Positions 18,362 through 27,738 of a stretch of 64,000 nt of DNA are shown piece after piece (the stretch's first letter is position 1; each line of letters begins with the position of its first letter). This DNA is from Paraburkholderia sp. PGU19 (GTDB lineage: Bacteria; Pseudomonadota; Gammaproteobacteria; Burkholderiales; Burkholderiaceae). Below the pieces are notes generated by a model, which had not been told where the DNA came from, did not search any database, and saw only the letters and a program-made list of their open reading frames with translations. The DNA lies in NCBI RefSeq assembly GCF_013426915.1, contig NZ_AP023179.1, positions 310,001 to 374,000 on the forward strand. The letters run 5' to 3'. The position numbers and the translations under genes are program-made.

Positions 18362-18393
18362 GTCCGCTCCGGCTGAACAGTGCCGGAGCGGAC
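18362..18393 (+). repeat. Perfect 12-bp hairpin inside the cox operon
   Basis: GTCCGCTCCGGC (18362-18373) and GCCGGAGCGGAC (18382-18393) pair fully with an 8-base loop, 12 bases after the ctaD stop. No T-tract follows. It may protect the ctaD message end or partly attenuate the downstream genes. A direct repeat of GGACCGAAGC follows at 18399-18429. Confidence 0.6.
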
Positions 18394-18464
18394 CGGCTGG
18401 ACCGAAGCGGGACCGAAGCGGGACCGAATCATCACGCAGCAACGCAGCATCAAGAAACTTCAGC

Positions 18465-18602
18465 ATGACCCGGAATCCACAAAAAAGCCGTACGCCTGAA
18501 GAAATTCGTGCAGGAAATCTGCGACTCGGTCTGATTCTGCTTGCCGTCGTCGCCGTCTTTTTTCTGGGTGCCGTCGTCAAGCAGGTCTGGTTTGCTTCGT
18601 GA
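18465..18602 (+). CDS. Cytochrome oxidase small assembly protein
   Basis: A 45-residue peptide starting MTRNPQKSRTPEEIRAGNLR and ending in one membrane helix (LGLILLAVVAVFFLGAVVKQ). Tiny proteins of this type lie between ctaD and ctaG in Burkholderiales and are thought to assist oxidase assembly; function is inferred from position. The start lacks a strong ribosome site, and the run of GACCTG direct repeats right after the stop is unusual. Confidence 0.75.
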   Translation: MTRNPQKSRTPEEIRAGNLRLGLILLAVVAVFFLGAVVKQVWFAS

Positions 18603-18670
18603 CATGACCTGACCTGACCTGCCGTGACGAGTTGGACTCGCCTGTGCATGTGATCTGTTGAGGAAGTTCG

Positions 18671-19285
18671 ATGTCGACGCAACCGCCCGCCGGGGCCGAC
18701 CGCTCTTTTAACCGTCCGATGCTGTTCAAGCTCGTCGTCGTGGCGTTGTTGATGTTCGGCTTCGGCTTTGCGTTGATCCCGATGTATCGCGCGATCTGCG
18801 AGGTAACCGGCATCAACAACCTCGTGCAGCGTGACGCAACGGCGCGCGAGGCGAAGAACACGCAGGTCGACATGAGTCGCACGATTTCGATCGAGTTCGA
18901 CGCGAATGCGCGCGGACCGCTCGGTTTCAAGCCGGAGCAGAACAGTATCGACGTGCATCCGGGTGAAGTGACCACGGTGATGTACGACGTGAGCAACCAG
19001 CAGGCGCGCACGATCCAGGCTCAGGCCATTCCGAGCTACGCGCCGAAGCAGGCCACGGAGTTCTTCAAGAAGATCGAGTGTTTTTGCTTTACGCAGCAGA
19101 CGTTGAAGGCGAACGAGTCGAAGCGGATGCCCGTGGTGTTCGTCGTCGATCCGAAATTGCCGAAAGACGTGAAGACGATCACGCTGTCGTACACGTTCTT
19201 CGAACTGAACGCGCCTGCGCCCTCGGCGCAAAGCACGCAAGGTCAGACGGCGGACGGTGCAGCGAAAGCAACGAACCCGGCCTGA
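18671..19285 (+). CDS. ctaG: Cytochrome c oxidase assembly protein CtaG (Cox11)
   Basis: A 204-residue copper chaperone that delivers CuB to subunit I. An N-terminal anchor (about residues 17-38) is followed by the periplasmic domain; KKIECFCFTQQ holds the CxC copper site, and ESKRMPVVFVVDPKLP and ITLSYTFF are conserved. GAGGAAG lies before the ATG. The position between ctaD and ctaE is standard. Confidence 0.95.
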   Translation: MSTQPPAGADRSFNRPMLFKLVVVALLMFGFGFALIPMYRAICEVTGINNLVQRDATAREAKNTQVDMSRTISIEFDANARGPLGFKPEQNSIDVHPGEVTTVMYDVSNQQARTIQAQAIPSYAPKQATEFFKKIECFCFTQQTLKANESKRMPVVFVVDPKLPKDVKTITLSYTFFELNAPAPSAQSTQGQTADGAAKATNPA

Positions 19286-19322
19286 CGCATACCAACGACG
19301 CCTGCCCAAAGAAGGCAAGGAT

Positions 19323-19529
19323 ATGAACGATAGCGGTCGCGGCAGGAAGAGCAGTTTCGGCCAGTCGATGAAAGCGGTGATGTGGTCGTTTTTCGGTGTG
19401 CGCAAACGGCGCGATCTGGAAGCGGATGCCACGCAGCTCAATCCGCTGCACGTGATCATCGCGGCGCTGATCGGCGCGGCGATTTTCATCGGGGTGTTGA
19501 TCCTGATCGTGCGCGTGGTGGTCGGCTAG
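19323..19529 (+). CDS. DUF2970 small membrane protein
   Basis: A 68-residue protein with KAVMWSFFGVRKRRDLEAD followed by one membrane helix (about residues 43-66, VIIAALIGAAIFIGVLILIV). The pattern FFGVRKxxD fits the DUF2970 family, found mostly in oxidase operons of betaproteobacteria. AAGGATATG provides the ribosome site. Role unknown. Confidence 0.82.
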   Translation: MNDSGRGRKSSFGQSMKAVMWSFFGVRKRRDLEADATQLNPLHVIIAALIGAAIFIGVLILIVRVVVG

Positions 19530-19677
19530 TCGAGCGTTGGAGCGAAGCAGAACTGAATGGATGGAGCAGGGCGGCGCAACGCAGCGCGCCGTTGGAGATA
19601 GAGCCGGGGCGCAGCGCAGTCGGCTGCGGATTCAACCGGACCAAGCAGAACAACTGGACTGAAGTGGAGAATCAACG

Positions 19678-20535
19678 ATGAGCGGTCAAAACGAGAGCCC
19701 GTACTATTTCATACCGCACCCGTCGCGGCATCCGATCAGCGCTGCGATTGGCCTGCTGGTCATGCTCGGATCGTTTGCGGCGTGGGTAAACGGCGAGCCG
19801 TGGGCGCCCATCACGGCGCTGGTCGGTCTGCTGTGGTTGCTCTTCACGCTGTACCACTGGTTCGGCGATGCGATCTCCGAGTCGGAAGGCGGGATGTACG
19901 GCAAGAAGGTCGATGCGTCGTACCGCTGGAGCATGAGCTGGTTCATCTTTTCGGAAGTGATGTTCTTCGGCGCGTTTTTCGGCGCACTGTTCTATGCGCG
20001 CCAGATCGCGATGCATCAGCTCGGCAGTCTCGACTACAAGCTGATCTGGCCGGATTTCACGGCGGTATGGCCGAATATCGGACCGGCTGATCTCGTGTCG
20101 CACTTCAAGTCGATGACGCCGTGGCCCGTGCCGACTATCAACACGGCGCTGCTGCTGTCGTCGGGCGCGACGCTGACGGTCTCGCACCACGCGCTGCGCG
20201 ACAATCACCGCACCAAGGCGATTGCATGGCTCGCAGCCACGCTGGTGCTGGGCGTTTCGTTCCTGTTCCTGCAAGGCTTCGAGTACTTCCACGCGTACAA
20301 CGAACTGAATCTGACGCTCGCATCGGGCGTATACGGCTCGACGTTCTTCCTGCTGACGGGTTTCCACGGTTTTCACGTGTTCCTCGGCGGTACGATGCTG
20401 GCCATCGTGATGATTCGTCTGATTCGCGGGCATTTCACCGCCGATCATCACTTCGCGTTCGAAGGCGCGGCGTGGTACTGGCACTTTGTCGACGTCGTGT
20501 GGCTGGGTCTGTACGTCGTCGTGTACTGGCTGTAA
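19678..20535 (+). CDS. ctaE: Cytochrome c oxidase subunit III
   Basis: A 285-residue subunit III with about seven membrane helices. It begins with PYYFIPHPSRHPISAAIG and has WFIFSEVMFFGAFFGALFY, LQGFEYFHAYNELN, GFHGFHVFLGG and the final WYWHFVDVVWLGLYVVVYWL, all typical of the family. It stabilises the subunit I core. The gene closes the structural operon; a terminator follows about 150 bases downstream. Confidence 0.97.
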   Translation: MSGQNESPYYFIPHPSRHPISAAIGLLVMLGSFAAWVNGEPWAPITALVGLLWLLFTLYHWFGDAISESEGGMYGKKVDASYRWSMSWFIFSEVMFFGAFFGALFYARQIAMHQLGSLDYKLIWPDFTAVWPNIGPADLVSHFKSMTPWPVPTINTALLLSSGATLTVSHHALRDNHRTKAIAWLAATLVLGVSFLFLQGFEYFHAYNELNLTLASGVYGSTFFLLTGFHGFHVFLGGTMLAIVMIRLIRGHFTADHHFAFEGAAWYWHFVDVVWLGLYVVVYWL

Positions 20536-20876
20536 GCGTCGTTCGAAAGCTACGGAGCCTGCGCGATTTGTGCGTCATATCGACGCAGAAAGCCGCAGCA
20601 GGCTGCCTGCAAGTGGTTGGCGCCTGACGTGCTGTGAGCGTCGCGCGTTCAGTTGTGAGATCTGTATCGGAAAGACTTAGGCAGCGCCGCCCTCGACCCC
20701 GTCAGGGCGGCGTTTTGCTTCGATGGTGTGAGGATTTCGCCGATCGCGTAACGGTGTATTGCCAGATCGGCGCGAAATTAAGTGGCATACTTCGCCGTCA
20801 AATTCAGGCGGCACACGTCAGGCTAGCGCACCGCGCGGCGCGTGCGGTTATCGCTGAACGCGCTGCACCTGTGCCG
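20536..20876. other. Gap after ctaE: terminator plus unassigned sequence
   Basis: The 341 bases contain a strong intrinsic terminator (20685-20716). On either side I see no open frame with a ribosome site or family motif. Confidence 0.6.
20685..20716 (+). terminator. Intrinsic terminator of the cox structural operon
   Basis: CGCCGCCCT (20685-20693) pairs with AGGGCGGCG (20704-20712) around a 10-base loop and is followed by TTTT. It lies on the ctaE side. Confidence 0.8.
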
Positions 20877-21086
20877 TCAACGTCCGTACGGAATGCCCGT
20901 CGAATGAATCCAGCCCATCCAGTTTGCGAACAGGATGAACAGGAACAGCGAAATCGACAGGCCGACGCGCGTGGCCAGCGACCACACCATACGCTTCGTT
21001 TTGCCCCGGTCGTGCATCATGAAGTACAGCGCGGACACCATGCTGGCGATGATCAGGACGAACGCGATGGGAACGAGAATGTGCAT
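20877..21086 (-). CDS. Twin transmembrane protein (DUF2909-like)
   Basis: A 69-residue protein with two membrane helices (about residues 4-23, VPIAFVLIIASMVSALYFMM, and about 44-60, ISLFLFILFANWMGW) joined by a short basic loop DRGKTKRM. This matches the small twin-helix family that sits opposite surf1 in Burkholderiales. It is encoded against the oxidase genes and its start is 87 bases from the surf1 start. Role unknown; oxidase biogenesis is a guess from location. Confidence 0.8.
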   Translation of the reverse strand: MHILVPIAFVLIIASMVSALYFMMHDRGKTKRMVWSLATRVGLSISLFLFILFANWMGWIHSTGIPYGR

Positions 21087-21173
21087 GGAACCAACTGAAA
21101 TTCAGGAAAGCGAACGCAACGATTTCATTATCGCACCGCACGCAATGGTTCGTGTCTCGACCAGAATCGCGCG

Positions 21174-21941
21174 ATGAAGATTCGTCTCATACCGGCGCTG
21201 CTGATTCTGATCGTCGTCGCGGTGACGATGCGGCTCGGTTTCTGGCAGCGCGACCGCGCGCATCAGAAGGAAGCGTTGCAGGCGCAGATCACGCAGTTCG
21301 AGAACGCGCCTGCGCAGACCGTTGGCGCTGCGTCCGTCGCGCTGAAGGACATCGAGTTTCATCGCGTGCGTGCGGTTGGACAGTTTATGCCGCAGCAAGT
21401 GGTATACCTCGATAATCGCTCGTATAACGACCAGCCGGGCTTTTACGTCGTGATGCCCTTTAAACTGCGCGACGGCGGCGTGGTGCTCGTCAATCGCGGT
21501 TGGCTGCCGCGCAACGTGAACGAACGCACGGCGATCGCGCCGTACGATACGCCGAAGGGTGAGATCGAAATCGAAGGCATCGCGCGCGCCGATGCGACCC
21601 GTGCGTATGAGCTTGGCGAGGGCGGCTCGGCAGCGCATCAGACGATTCGCCAGAATCTCGATGTCGTGTCGTACGCGGCGGAGACGGGCTTGCCGCTGCA
21701 GCCGTTCGTGATCCAGCAGACCAGCGACGACGGCGACAAACTCGTGCGCGACTGGCCGGCGCCGACGTCGGGCGTCGAACGCAACTACGGCTATATGGCG
21801 CAGTGGTGGGGCATGGCTGCCGCCGCAGTGGTTTTCGGCCTGTATGCGGCCCGGCGTGCGGCGAAGAATGCGAATCGAATCGAGAGCAAGGGGCCGGAAG
21901 GCGGCGACGCGGCCAGCAACGGACAGGCGCCCCGCGCGTGA
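21174..21941 (+). CDS. SURF1-family cytochrome oxidase biogenesis protein
   Basis: A 255-residue protein with a membrane helix at each end (about residues 5-22 and 208-226) and a periplasmic domain, the normal SURF1 layout. GFWQRDRAHQKEAL near the start, the central YLDNRSYNDQPGFYVV, VLVNRGWLPR and the C-terminal NYGYMAQWWGMAAAAVVFGLY are typical. SURF1 proteins help to insert haem a into subunit I. It opens the second oxidase group (surf1, SCO-like, ctaA, ctaB, sco). Confidence 0.92.
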   Translation: MKIRLIPALLILIVVAVTMRLGFWQRDRAHQKEALQAQITQFENAPAQTVGAASVALKDIEFHRVRAVGQFMPQQVVYLDNRSYNDQPGFYVVMPFKLRDGGVVLVNRGWLPRNVNERTAIAPYDTPKGEIEIEGIARADATRAYELGEGGSAAHQTIRQNLDVVSYAAETGLPLQPFVIQQTSDDGDKLVRDWPAPTSGVERNYGYMAQWWGMAAAAVVFGLYAARRAAKNANRIESKGPEGGDAASNGQAPRA

Positions 21942-22010
21942 TGCCACACGCGTTGCTCGGATACAGCTTACAGGCGTGATGCAATCGCCATCATGAAGAG
22001 AGGATCAGGA

Positions 22011-22682
22011 GTGTCGACGCAAAACCCCCGTTCGCAGCAAGCCGGACAGCAACCCGTACATGGCGGGCAGAATAAAGCTCCGGGTCAACCGAACGGCAGA
22101 GGCTCGTGGCAGCGCGGTCGCTGGACGCTTCTGCTGATCGCGTTGGTCTGCGCGGCGCCCGTTATCGGCTCGTACTTCACGTACTACGTGATCAAGCCGA
22201 AGGGCAGTACGACGAGTTACGGCACGCTGATCGAACCGCAGCGCCCGATCCCCGACGCGCTCGTCGTCACGGGCGAGGACGGCAAGCCGATGAAGCTCGC
22301 GTCGTTGCGCGGCCGCTGGCTGCTGATTTCCGTCGACAACAGCGCGTGCGACAAGCCCTGTGTGACGAAGCTGTATTTCATGCGTCAGGTGCGCGCGACC
22401 CAGGCGGGCGAGCGCGAGCGCATCGTCAACGTGTTTCTGCGCACGGATGCCGGCAAGGTGCCCGACGTCGTCGATAACGCGTACAAGGACACGGAGATGC
22501 TGATCGCCGATCCGAAGGAAGTGAGCGCATGGCTGCCCGCCGACGAAGGCACGCAGGTCTCCGATCACATCTACATGGTCGACCCGAACGGCAACCTGAT
22601 GATGCGTTTCCCGAAAGACGCAAACCCGAGCAAGATCAAGGGTGATGTCACGAAACTGCTCAGAAATTCGGGTATCGGCTAA
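22011..22682 (+). CDS. SCO-like thioredoxin-fold protein of the oxidase cluster
   Basis: A 223-residue protein with a Gln/Gly/Pro-rich cytoplasmic lead, one membrane helix (about residues 37-58) and a soluble domain. It contains Cys113-Asp-Lys-Pro-Cys117 and His186 in VSDHIYMVDPNGNLMMRFP, the same CxxxC plus His set that binds copper in SCO proteins, though overall similarity to the SCO gene downstream is low. A thiol or copper function at CuA is likely but inferred. The GTG at 22011 has AGGA six bases upstream; the ATG at 21993 has none. Confidence 0.7.
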   Translation: MSTQNPRSQQAGQQPVHGGQNKAPGQPNGRGSWQRGRWTLLLIALVCAAPVIGSYFTYYVIKPKGSTTSYGTLIEPQRPIPDALVVTGEDGKPMKLASLRGRWLLISVDNSACDKPCVTKLYFMRQVRATQAGERERIVNVFLRTDAGKVPDVVDNAYKDTEMLIADPKEVSAWLPADEGTQVSDHIYMVDPNGNLMMRFPKDANPSKIKGDVTKLLRNSGIG

Positions 22683-22733
22683 AGTGCCGCGAGCACGTTG
22701 AAACTCGCCGGGTGGCGAGAGAAGGAAAGATAG

Positions 22734-23843
22734 ATGTTCGTATTGCAACTGGGACTGATCGGGCTGTGCATTGCGCTGCTGCCGCTGTCGTACGTGTGGG
22801 TGAAAGCCGACGACAACAAGTTTCGCAAGCTGGTCTGGGTCACGACCTTCCTGACGCTGGACCTCGTGATGTTCGGCGGCTTTACACGCCTGACCGATTC
22901 TGGGCTTGGCTGTCCGGATTGGCCGGGCTGCTATGGCACGTCGTCGCCGTTCATCGCACACGCGGCGATCAATGCCGCGTATCACGCGATGCCGTCGGGC
23001 CCCGTCAGCATGACGAAGGCATGGATCGAGATGGTTCACCGCTACTTCGCGATGGCGATCGGCGTGCTGATCGTCGCGCAGACGGTTATCGCGTGGGTCG
23101 CGCGCATCAAGCGCCGTCCGCTGCACGTATCGCCGTGGTGGCCGACGTCGCTGCTGCTGCTGATCCTCGTGCAGGGCGCGTTCGGCGCATGGACCGTGAC
23201 GATGAAGCTCCAACCCGTGATCGTGACGATTCATCTGTTGCTCGGGCTCGCGCTGCTCGGCACGCTCGGCTGGCTTGCCGCGCGTCAGACGCCACTGCCC
23301 GCCTATGAGCCGGAAGCGTCGCAGTGGCGTGTTGCCGCCGTGTTCGGCCTCGCGCTGCTGATCGTGCAAATCGCGCTCGGCGGCTGGGTCAGCACGAACT
23401 ACGCGGTGCTCGCCTGCACCGATTTCCCGACCTGCAACGGTCAGTGGCTTCCGCCGATGGACTTCGAGCACGGCTTCCATCTGTGGCGCGCGCTCGGCAT
23501 GACGGGCGACGGCGACGTCATCACGCAGGACGCGCTCGTCGCGATCCACTGGACGCATCGCACCTTCGCCTTTGTCGTGGTTGCGTATCTGCTGTGGTTC
23601 GCGCTGAAAATGCGCCGCTTCGAGTCGCTGCGGCGGCCCGCGAACGGCGTGCTGCTCGTGATCGTGATCCAGTTCATCACGGGCCTGTCGAACATCGTTT
23701 TGCAATGGCCGTTGCCCATTGCCGTCGCCCATAACGGCGGGGCCGCGATCCTGCTGCTGTTGCTCGTTATGTTAAACTTTCGAATCGCTTATAGCCGTCC
23801 CGGCCGCGCCATGGTTCCCGCGCGCGACGCCGCGCCAGCGTGA
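22734..23843 (+). CDS. ctaA: Haem A synthase (COX15/CtaA)
   Basis: A 369-residue membrane protein with about eight helices that oxidises haem O to haem A. Family signs are [20 protein letters not shown], the EMVHRYFA haem histidine, [20 protein letters not shown] with its cysteine pair and [21 protein letters not shown] lies before the ATG. The gene overlaps ctaB by 4 bases, coupling the two steps of haem A synthesis. Confidence 0.95.
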   Translation: MFVLQLGLIGLCIALLPLSYVWVKADDNKFRKLVWVTTFLTLDLVMFGGFTRLTDSGLGCPDWPGCYGTSSPFIAHAAINAAYHAMPSGPVSMTKAWIEMVHRYFAMAIGVLIVAQTVIAWVARIKRRPLHVSPWWPTSLLLLILVQGAFGAWTVTMKLQPVIVTIHLLLGLALLGTLGWLAARQTPLPAYEPEASQWRVAAVFGLALLIVQIALGGWVSTNYAVLACTDFPTCNGQWLPPMDFEHGFHLWRALGMTGDGDVITQDALVAIHWTHRTFAFVVVAYLLWFALKMRRFESLRRPANGVLLVIVIQFITGLSNIVLQWPLPIAVAHNGGAAILLLLLVMLNFRIAYSRPGRAMVPARDAAPA

Positions 23844-24754
23844 CCCACATGGACAGCACGACTCTCCCCCATTCGCCCGGTAGCCGGATTTCTCAATACA
23901 TTGCGCTGACGAAGCCGCGTGTCACGCAGCTCGCCGTGTTTTGCGCAGTAATCGGTATGTTCCTGGCCACGCCCGGCATGGTGCCGTGGACGGTGCTGAT
24001 CGGCGGCGCAGTCGGCATCTGGTTGCTGGCGGGCGCTGCGTTCGCTATCAACTGTCTCGTCGAGCAGAAAGTCGACGCGAAGATGCGCCGCACCGCGTGG
24101 CGTCCTTCGGCGCGCGGCGAGATCACCACGTCGCAGATTCTGCTGTTCTCGGCCGCGCTCGGCGGCCTTGGCATGTGGACGCTCTACACGTTCACCAACG
24201 CGCTGACCATGTGGCTCACCATCGCCACCTTCGTCGGCTACGCGATCGTCTACACGCTCTTGCTCAAGCCTTATACCCCGCAGAACATCGTGATCGGCGG
24301 CGCATCGGGTGCGATGCCGCCGGCGCTCGGCTGGGCGGCCGTGACGGGCGCTGTGCCCGGCGACGCGTGGATTCTCGTGCTGATCATCTTCGTCTGGACG
24401 CCGCCGCATTTCTGGGCGCTCGCGCTGTATCGCCGCAAGGACTACGAAAACGCCGGCCTGCCGATGCTGCCCATCACCCACGGCGAGCAGTACACGCGTC
24501 TGCATATCTTGCTGTACACCGTCATTCTGTTCGCGGTCACGATGATGCCGTTTATCTCGGGCATGAGCGGAGTCGTGTATCTGGCGTCGGCGGTTCTGTT
24601 GGGTGCCGTGTTCCTCGCGTATGCGTGGAAGATTTATCGGGAATATTCCGACGACCTCGCGCGTAAAACCTTCCGTTATTCGATCGTTTATCTGTCGCTG
24701 CTGTTTGCGGCGCTGTTGATCGACCACTATGCGCGTGCCTTGATCGGCGCGTAA
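23840..24754 (+). CDS. ctaB: Protohaem IX farnesyltransferase (haem O synthase)
   Basis: A 304-residue UbiA-family prenyltransferase that converts haem B into haem O, the substrate of CtaA. The two polyprenyl-diphosphate sites are [15 protein letters not shown] and [28 protein letters not shown] is the usual opening. About nine membrane helices are apparent. The GTG at 23840 overlaps the ctaA stop (GTGA); an ATG three codons later is an equally plausible start. Confidence 0.95.
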   Translation: MTHMDSTTLPHSPGSRISQYIALTKPRVTQLAVFCAVIGMFLATPGMVPWTVLIGGAVGIWLLAGAAFAINCLVEQKVDAKMRRTAWRPSARGEITTSQILLFSAALGGLGMWTLYTFTNALTMWLTIATFVGYAIVYTLLLKPYTPQNIVIGGASGAMPPALGWAAVTGAVPGDAWILVLIIFVWTPPHFWALALYRRKDYENAGLPMLPITHGEQYTRLHILLYTVILFAVTMMPFISGMSGVVYLASAVLLGAVFLAYAWKIYREYSDDLARKTFRYSIVYLSLLFAALLIDHYARALIGA

Positions 24755-24758
24755 CACC

Positions 24759-25376
24759 ATGCTCACTAAACGGTTCGCGCGCGCGGCGCGCGTTGCTCTC
24801 GTCGCGTGCGCGCTAGGCGGCGCGGCGCTGATGTCGGGATGCGGGAAGGAACAGCCCGCGTTCACGAACGTCGATATCACGGGAAACAAGCAGTTCGGCG
24901 CAGACTTTTCGTTGCCCGATACGAGCGGCAAGATGCGCTCGCTTGCCGACTACAAAGGCAAGGTCGTCGTGATGTTCTTCGGCTATACGCATTGCCCCGA
25001 CGTCTGCCCGACGACGATGGCCGAGCTTTCGCAGGCGCTCCAGCAACTCGGCCCCGAAGACGCGAAGCGCGTGCAGGTGCTGTTCGTCACCGTCGATCCC
25101 GAGCGCGATACGCCAGAACTGATGTCGCAGTACGTGCCCGCGTTCAATCCGACGTTCGTCGGCCTGCGCCCTGCCGATCAGGAGCAGCTGACGAAGGTGA
25201 CGAAGGACTTCCGCGTCTACTACGCGAAGGTGCCGGGCAAGACGCCCGACAGCTACACGATGGATCACACGGCCGCGAGCTACGTGTTCGATACCGACGG
25301 CAAGCTGCGTCTTTTCGCGCGTGACGGGCAGGGCGCATCGCCGTGGGTGCACGATCTGAAGCTGTTGCTCGGCTGA
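24759..25376 (+). CDS. SCO-family copper chaperone lipoprotein
   Basis: A 205-residue SCO1/SenC protein. A signal peptide ends in a lipobox (LMSGC), predicting a lipoprotein facing the periplasm. The copper site is Cys79-Pro-Asp-Val-Cys83 in YTHCPDVCPTTMAEL with His170 in DHTAASYVFDTDGK; VTVDPERDTPELM is also diagnostic. It delivers copper to, or keeps reduced, the CuA site of subunit II. Starts 4 bases after ctaB and ends the oxidase island at a strong terminator. Confidence 0.94.
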   Translation: MLTKRFARAARVALVACALGGAALMSGCGKEQPAFTNVDITGNKQFGADFSLPDTSGKMRSLADYKGKVVVMFFGYTHCPDVCPTTMAELSQALQQLGPEDAKRVQVLFVTVDPERDTPELMSQYVPAFNPTFVGLRPADQEQLTKVTKDFRVYYAKVPGKTPDSYTMDHTAASYVFDTDGKLRLFARDGQGASPWVHDLKLLLG

Positions 25377-25409
25377 GCGAGCGGCGCGAAAGTCGCACCT
25401 CGAAATGAC

Positions 25410-25440
25410 AAAGGCTGCACGACGACGTGCAGCCTTTTTC
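25410..25440 (+). terminator. Bidirectional terminator between sco and yciI
   Basis: AAAGGCTGCACG (25410-25421) and CGTGCAGCCTTT (25426-25437) form a perfect 12-base-pair stem with a 4-base loop and a T-rich tail on the plus strand. The two flanking genes converge here. Confidence 0.88.
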
Positions 25441-25457
25441 ATTTTCTAAGCCCCAAT

Positions 25458-25748
25458 TCACTCGGGCGCTTTCAGATTCATCCCTGGCGCCATCCGCGTC
25501 GCCTTGAACTCCGTCACGTCATAGCGCGCCACTTTCTGCTGCGCAAATGGATCGCTCGCGAGAATCTCGTCGAGTCTCGATCGTTCGATACCCGCCGCGA
25601 TGATCACGCCGCCGTCACGCGGCACCTTCGGCCCTGCCATGATGAACACGCCCGCGTCGAACTGACGCGTCAGGAACGCGCGGTGCGCTTCCAGCGCATC
25701 GTCGACACGATCGAGCGATGCCGTGTAACTGAGGGAGACGACATACAT
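25458..25748 (-). CDS. YciI-family protein
   Basis: A 96-residue protein with the YciI alpha/beta-barrel fold: MYVVSLSYTASLDRVDD, AHRAFLTRQFDAGVFIMAGP with the conserved His-Asp pair, DGGVIIA and the final DPFAQQKVARYDVTEF. The family is related to muconolactone isomerases, but substrates are mostly unknown. The ATG at 25748 is chosen because it starts at the first strand of the fold; a longer frame to 25820 adds unrelated residues. Confidence 0.85.
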   Translation of the reverse strand: MYVVSLSYTASLDRVDDALEAHRAFLTRQFDAGVFIMAGPKVPRDGGVIIAAGIERSRLDEILASDPFAQQKVARYDVTEFKATRMAPGMNLKAPE

Positions 25749-25964
25749 AAAAAACCTCGCAAATGGGGAAGAGGCGGACGGCGCGCGCAGGCGCCGCATC
25801 CCGCCATTATCGGCTGACACCGTGCCGGGCGTGACTGACGGGCCGCCTCAAGTCGGCGCATCGATCTGCCGTTATCCAAGAGAGCAATCGTTTGCGCCCA
25901 TTCTGTCTTAAGCGGGCGCCGCAGATTTGCCAAAGATGTGACCACACCACAAGAGACCAACACA

Positions 25965-27731
25965 ATGAGTAGGATGAGTCTGAACCGCAAGCTGTGGTTA
26001 TCGCTTGTGCTCGTATGGCTGGGCTTGCTGGGCGTCGGATTGTGGAGCGCGGTGGAAACCCGCTCGACAATGCTCGACGAACGCAAGGCAGGCATGGTGA
26101 ATCTCGTCGATGCCGCGCAAGGCGTCGTAAGCGGCTACTACGCGCTCGCGCAGGCCGGCAAGATGAGCGAGGCCGATGCGCAGCGCGAAGCGCTCGCGCG
26201 TCTCGCGACGATGCGCTACGGCGAGTCCGGTTATCTGTTCGTGATGGATTCGAAGCCCGTCGTGCTGATGCATCCGACCTTGCCGCAAATGAACGGCAAA
26301 GCGGTGGGCGACTTCAAGGACCCGGACGGCAAGCTGCTGTACGTGTCGATCGTCGACGCGGCGAAGGCGACGGGCAAAGGTTTCGCCGAATATCGAGGAC
26401 GTCTGCCGCACAGCGAAGAGGCAGTGCCGAAAATCAGCTATGCCGTGCATTTCGCGCCGTGGGACTGGAACATCGTCAGCGGCGTGTTCGTGCGCGACAT
26501 CGATACCGCTTACTACGCGAACCTGATCGAGCATTTCATCGTGGTGCTGGTGATCGGCGCGGGAATTTCGTTCGCGATGCTGCTGATCATCCGCAATGTG
26601 CGCGGCAGCCTCGGCGGCGAGCCGCAGGATGCCGCCAGGCTCGCGGCGCGTATCGCGACGGGCGACCTCACGCAGATCGTGTCCCTGCGCGCGAACGATT
26701 CGTCGAGCATGATGGCCGCAATGAACGAGATGCAAAGCCGCTTGCAGCGCGCGATCGGCGAGATTCGCCAGTCGGCGGAATCGATTGCGTCGGCGACGCA
26801 GGAGATCGCGGCGGGCAACGGCGATCTGTCGCAGCGCACCGAACAGCAGGCGGCGTCACTGCAGGAAACGGCGGCGAGCATGGAAGAGCTGACGGCGACC
26901 GTCAAGCAGAACGCCGACAACGCGCGCCAGGCGAGCGGCCTCGCGAACAACGCGTCGGACATCGCGACGAAGGGCAACGAGGTCGTGAATCGCGTGATCA
27001 GCACGATGACGGAGATCAACGACAGTTCGCGGCAAATCTCCGACATCATCGGTGTGATCGAGGGCATCGCGTTCCAGACGAACATTCTCGCGCTGAACGC
27101 GGCCGTCGAAGCGGCGCGCGCGGGCGAACAGGGCCGCGGCTTCGCGGTCGTCGCGGGGGAAGTGCGCAGCCTTGCGCAACGTTCGGCGACGGCGGCGAAG
27201 GAAATCAAGCAGCTGATCGGCGCATCGGTGGAGCGCGTCAACAACGGCTACACGCTCGTCGAGCAGGCGGGCACGACGATGAGCGAGATCATGCAGGCAG
27301 TGCGCCGCGTGACGGACATCATGGGCGAAATCGCGGCGGCGTCGGAAGAGCAGAGCAGCGGCATTTCGCAGGTGGGACGTGCCGTCACGCAGATGGACGA
27401 GGTCACGCAGCAGAACGCGGCGCTGGTCGAGCAGGCCGCGGCGGCGGCTGCATCGCTGCAGGATCAGGCGACCCGTCTGCGTCAGACGATCGGTACATTC
27501 CGGGTAAATGGCGGTGAGCCGATGGCCGTTGCGAAGACGGTTCCCGTGGCAGCGAAGAAGGTCGTGAATGCAGCGGCCAAGCCAGTCGCGAAGCCGGCAG
27601 CCGCCGCAGCCGCGACGGCGACGAAAGCGGACCTCGGCGCGCGCGAGGTCGCGAGGCCGGCCGTGAAGACGGACGCGTCGCCGCGTCCGGTAAAGGCGTC
27701 GTTATCCGATGACGATTGGACTACCTTCTAA
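25965..27731 (+). CDS. Methyl-accepting chemotaxis protein, single-Cache type
   Basis: A 588-residue chemoreceptor. In order: membrane helix (about 8-28), periplasmic single Cache domain (about 35-185, with [20 protein letters not shown] and [11 protein letters not shown]), second helix (about 190-212), HAMP-like linker, and a long coiled-coil signalling domain whose hairpin tip is [19 protein letters not shown]. The protein ends DDDWTTF, which fits the xWxxF pentapeptide that docks CheR/CheB in high-abundance receptors. An Ala/Lys/Pro linker of about 60 residues precedes it. Cache domains of this class often sense small carboxylates; the ligand here cannot be told. No che gene is near. Confidence 0.93.
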   Translation: MSRMSLNRKLWLSLVLVWLGLLGVGLWSAVETRSTMLDERKAGMVNLVDAAQGVVSGYYALAQAGKMSEADAQREALARLATMRYGESGYLFVMDSKPVVLMHPTLPQMNGKAVGDFKDPDGKLLYVSIVDAAKATGKGFAEYRGRLPHSEEAVPKISYAVHFAPWDWNIVSGVFVRDIDTAYYANLIEHFIVVLVIGAGISFAMLLIIRNVRGSLGGEPQDAARLAARIATGDLTQIVSLRANDSSSMMAAMNEMQSRLQRAIGEIRQSAESIASATQEIAAGNGDLSQRTEQQAASLQETAASMEELTATVKQNADNARQASGLANNASDIATKGNEVVNRVISTMTEINDSSRQISDIIGVIEGIAFQTNILALNAAVEAARAGEQGRGFAVVAGEVRSLAQRSATAAKEIKQLIGASVERVNNGYTLVEQAGTTMSEIMQAVRRVTDIMGEIAAASEEQSSGISQVGRAVTQMDEVTQQNAALVEQAAAAAASLQDQATRLRQTIGTFRVNGGEPMAVAKTVPVAAKKVVNAAAKPVAKPAAAAAATATKADLGAREVARPAVKTDASPRPVKASLSDDDWTTF

Positions 27732-27738
27732 CGGCTTC

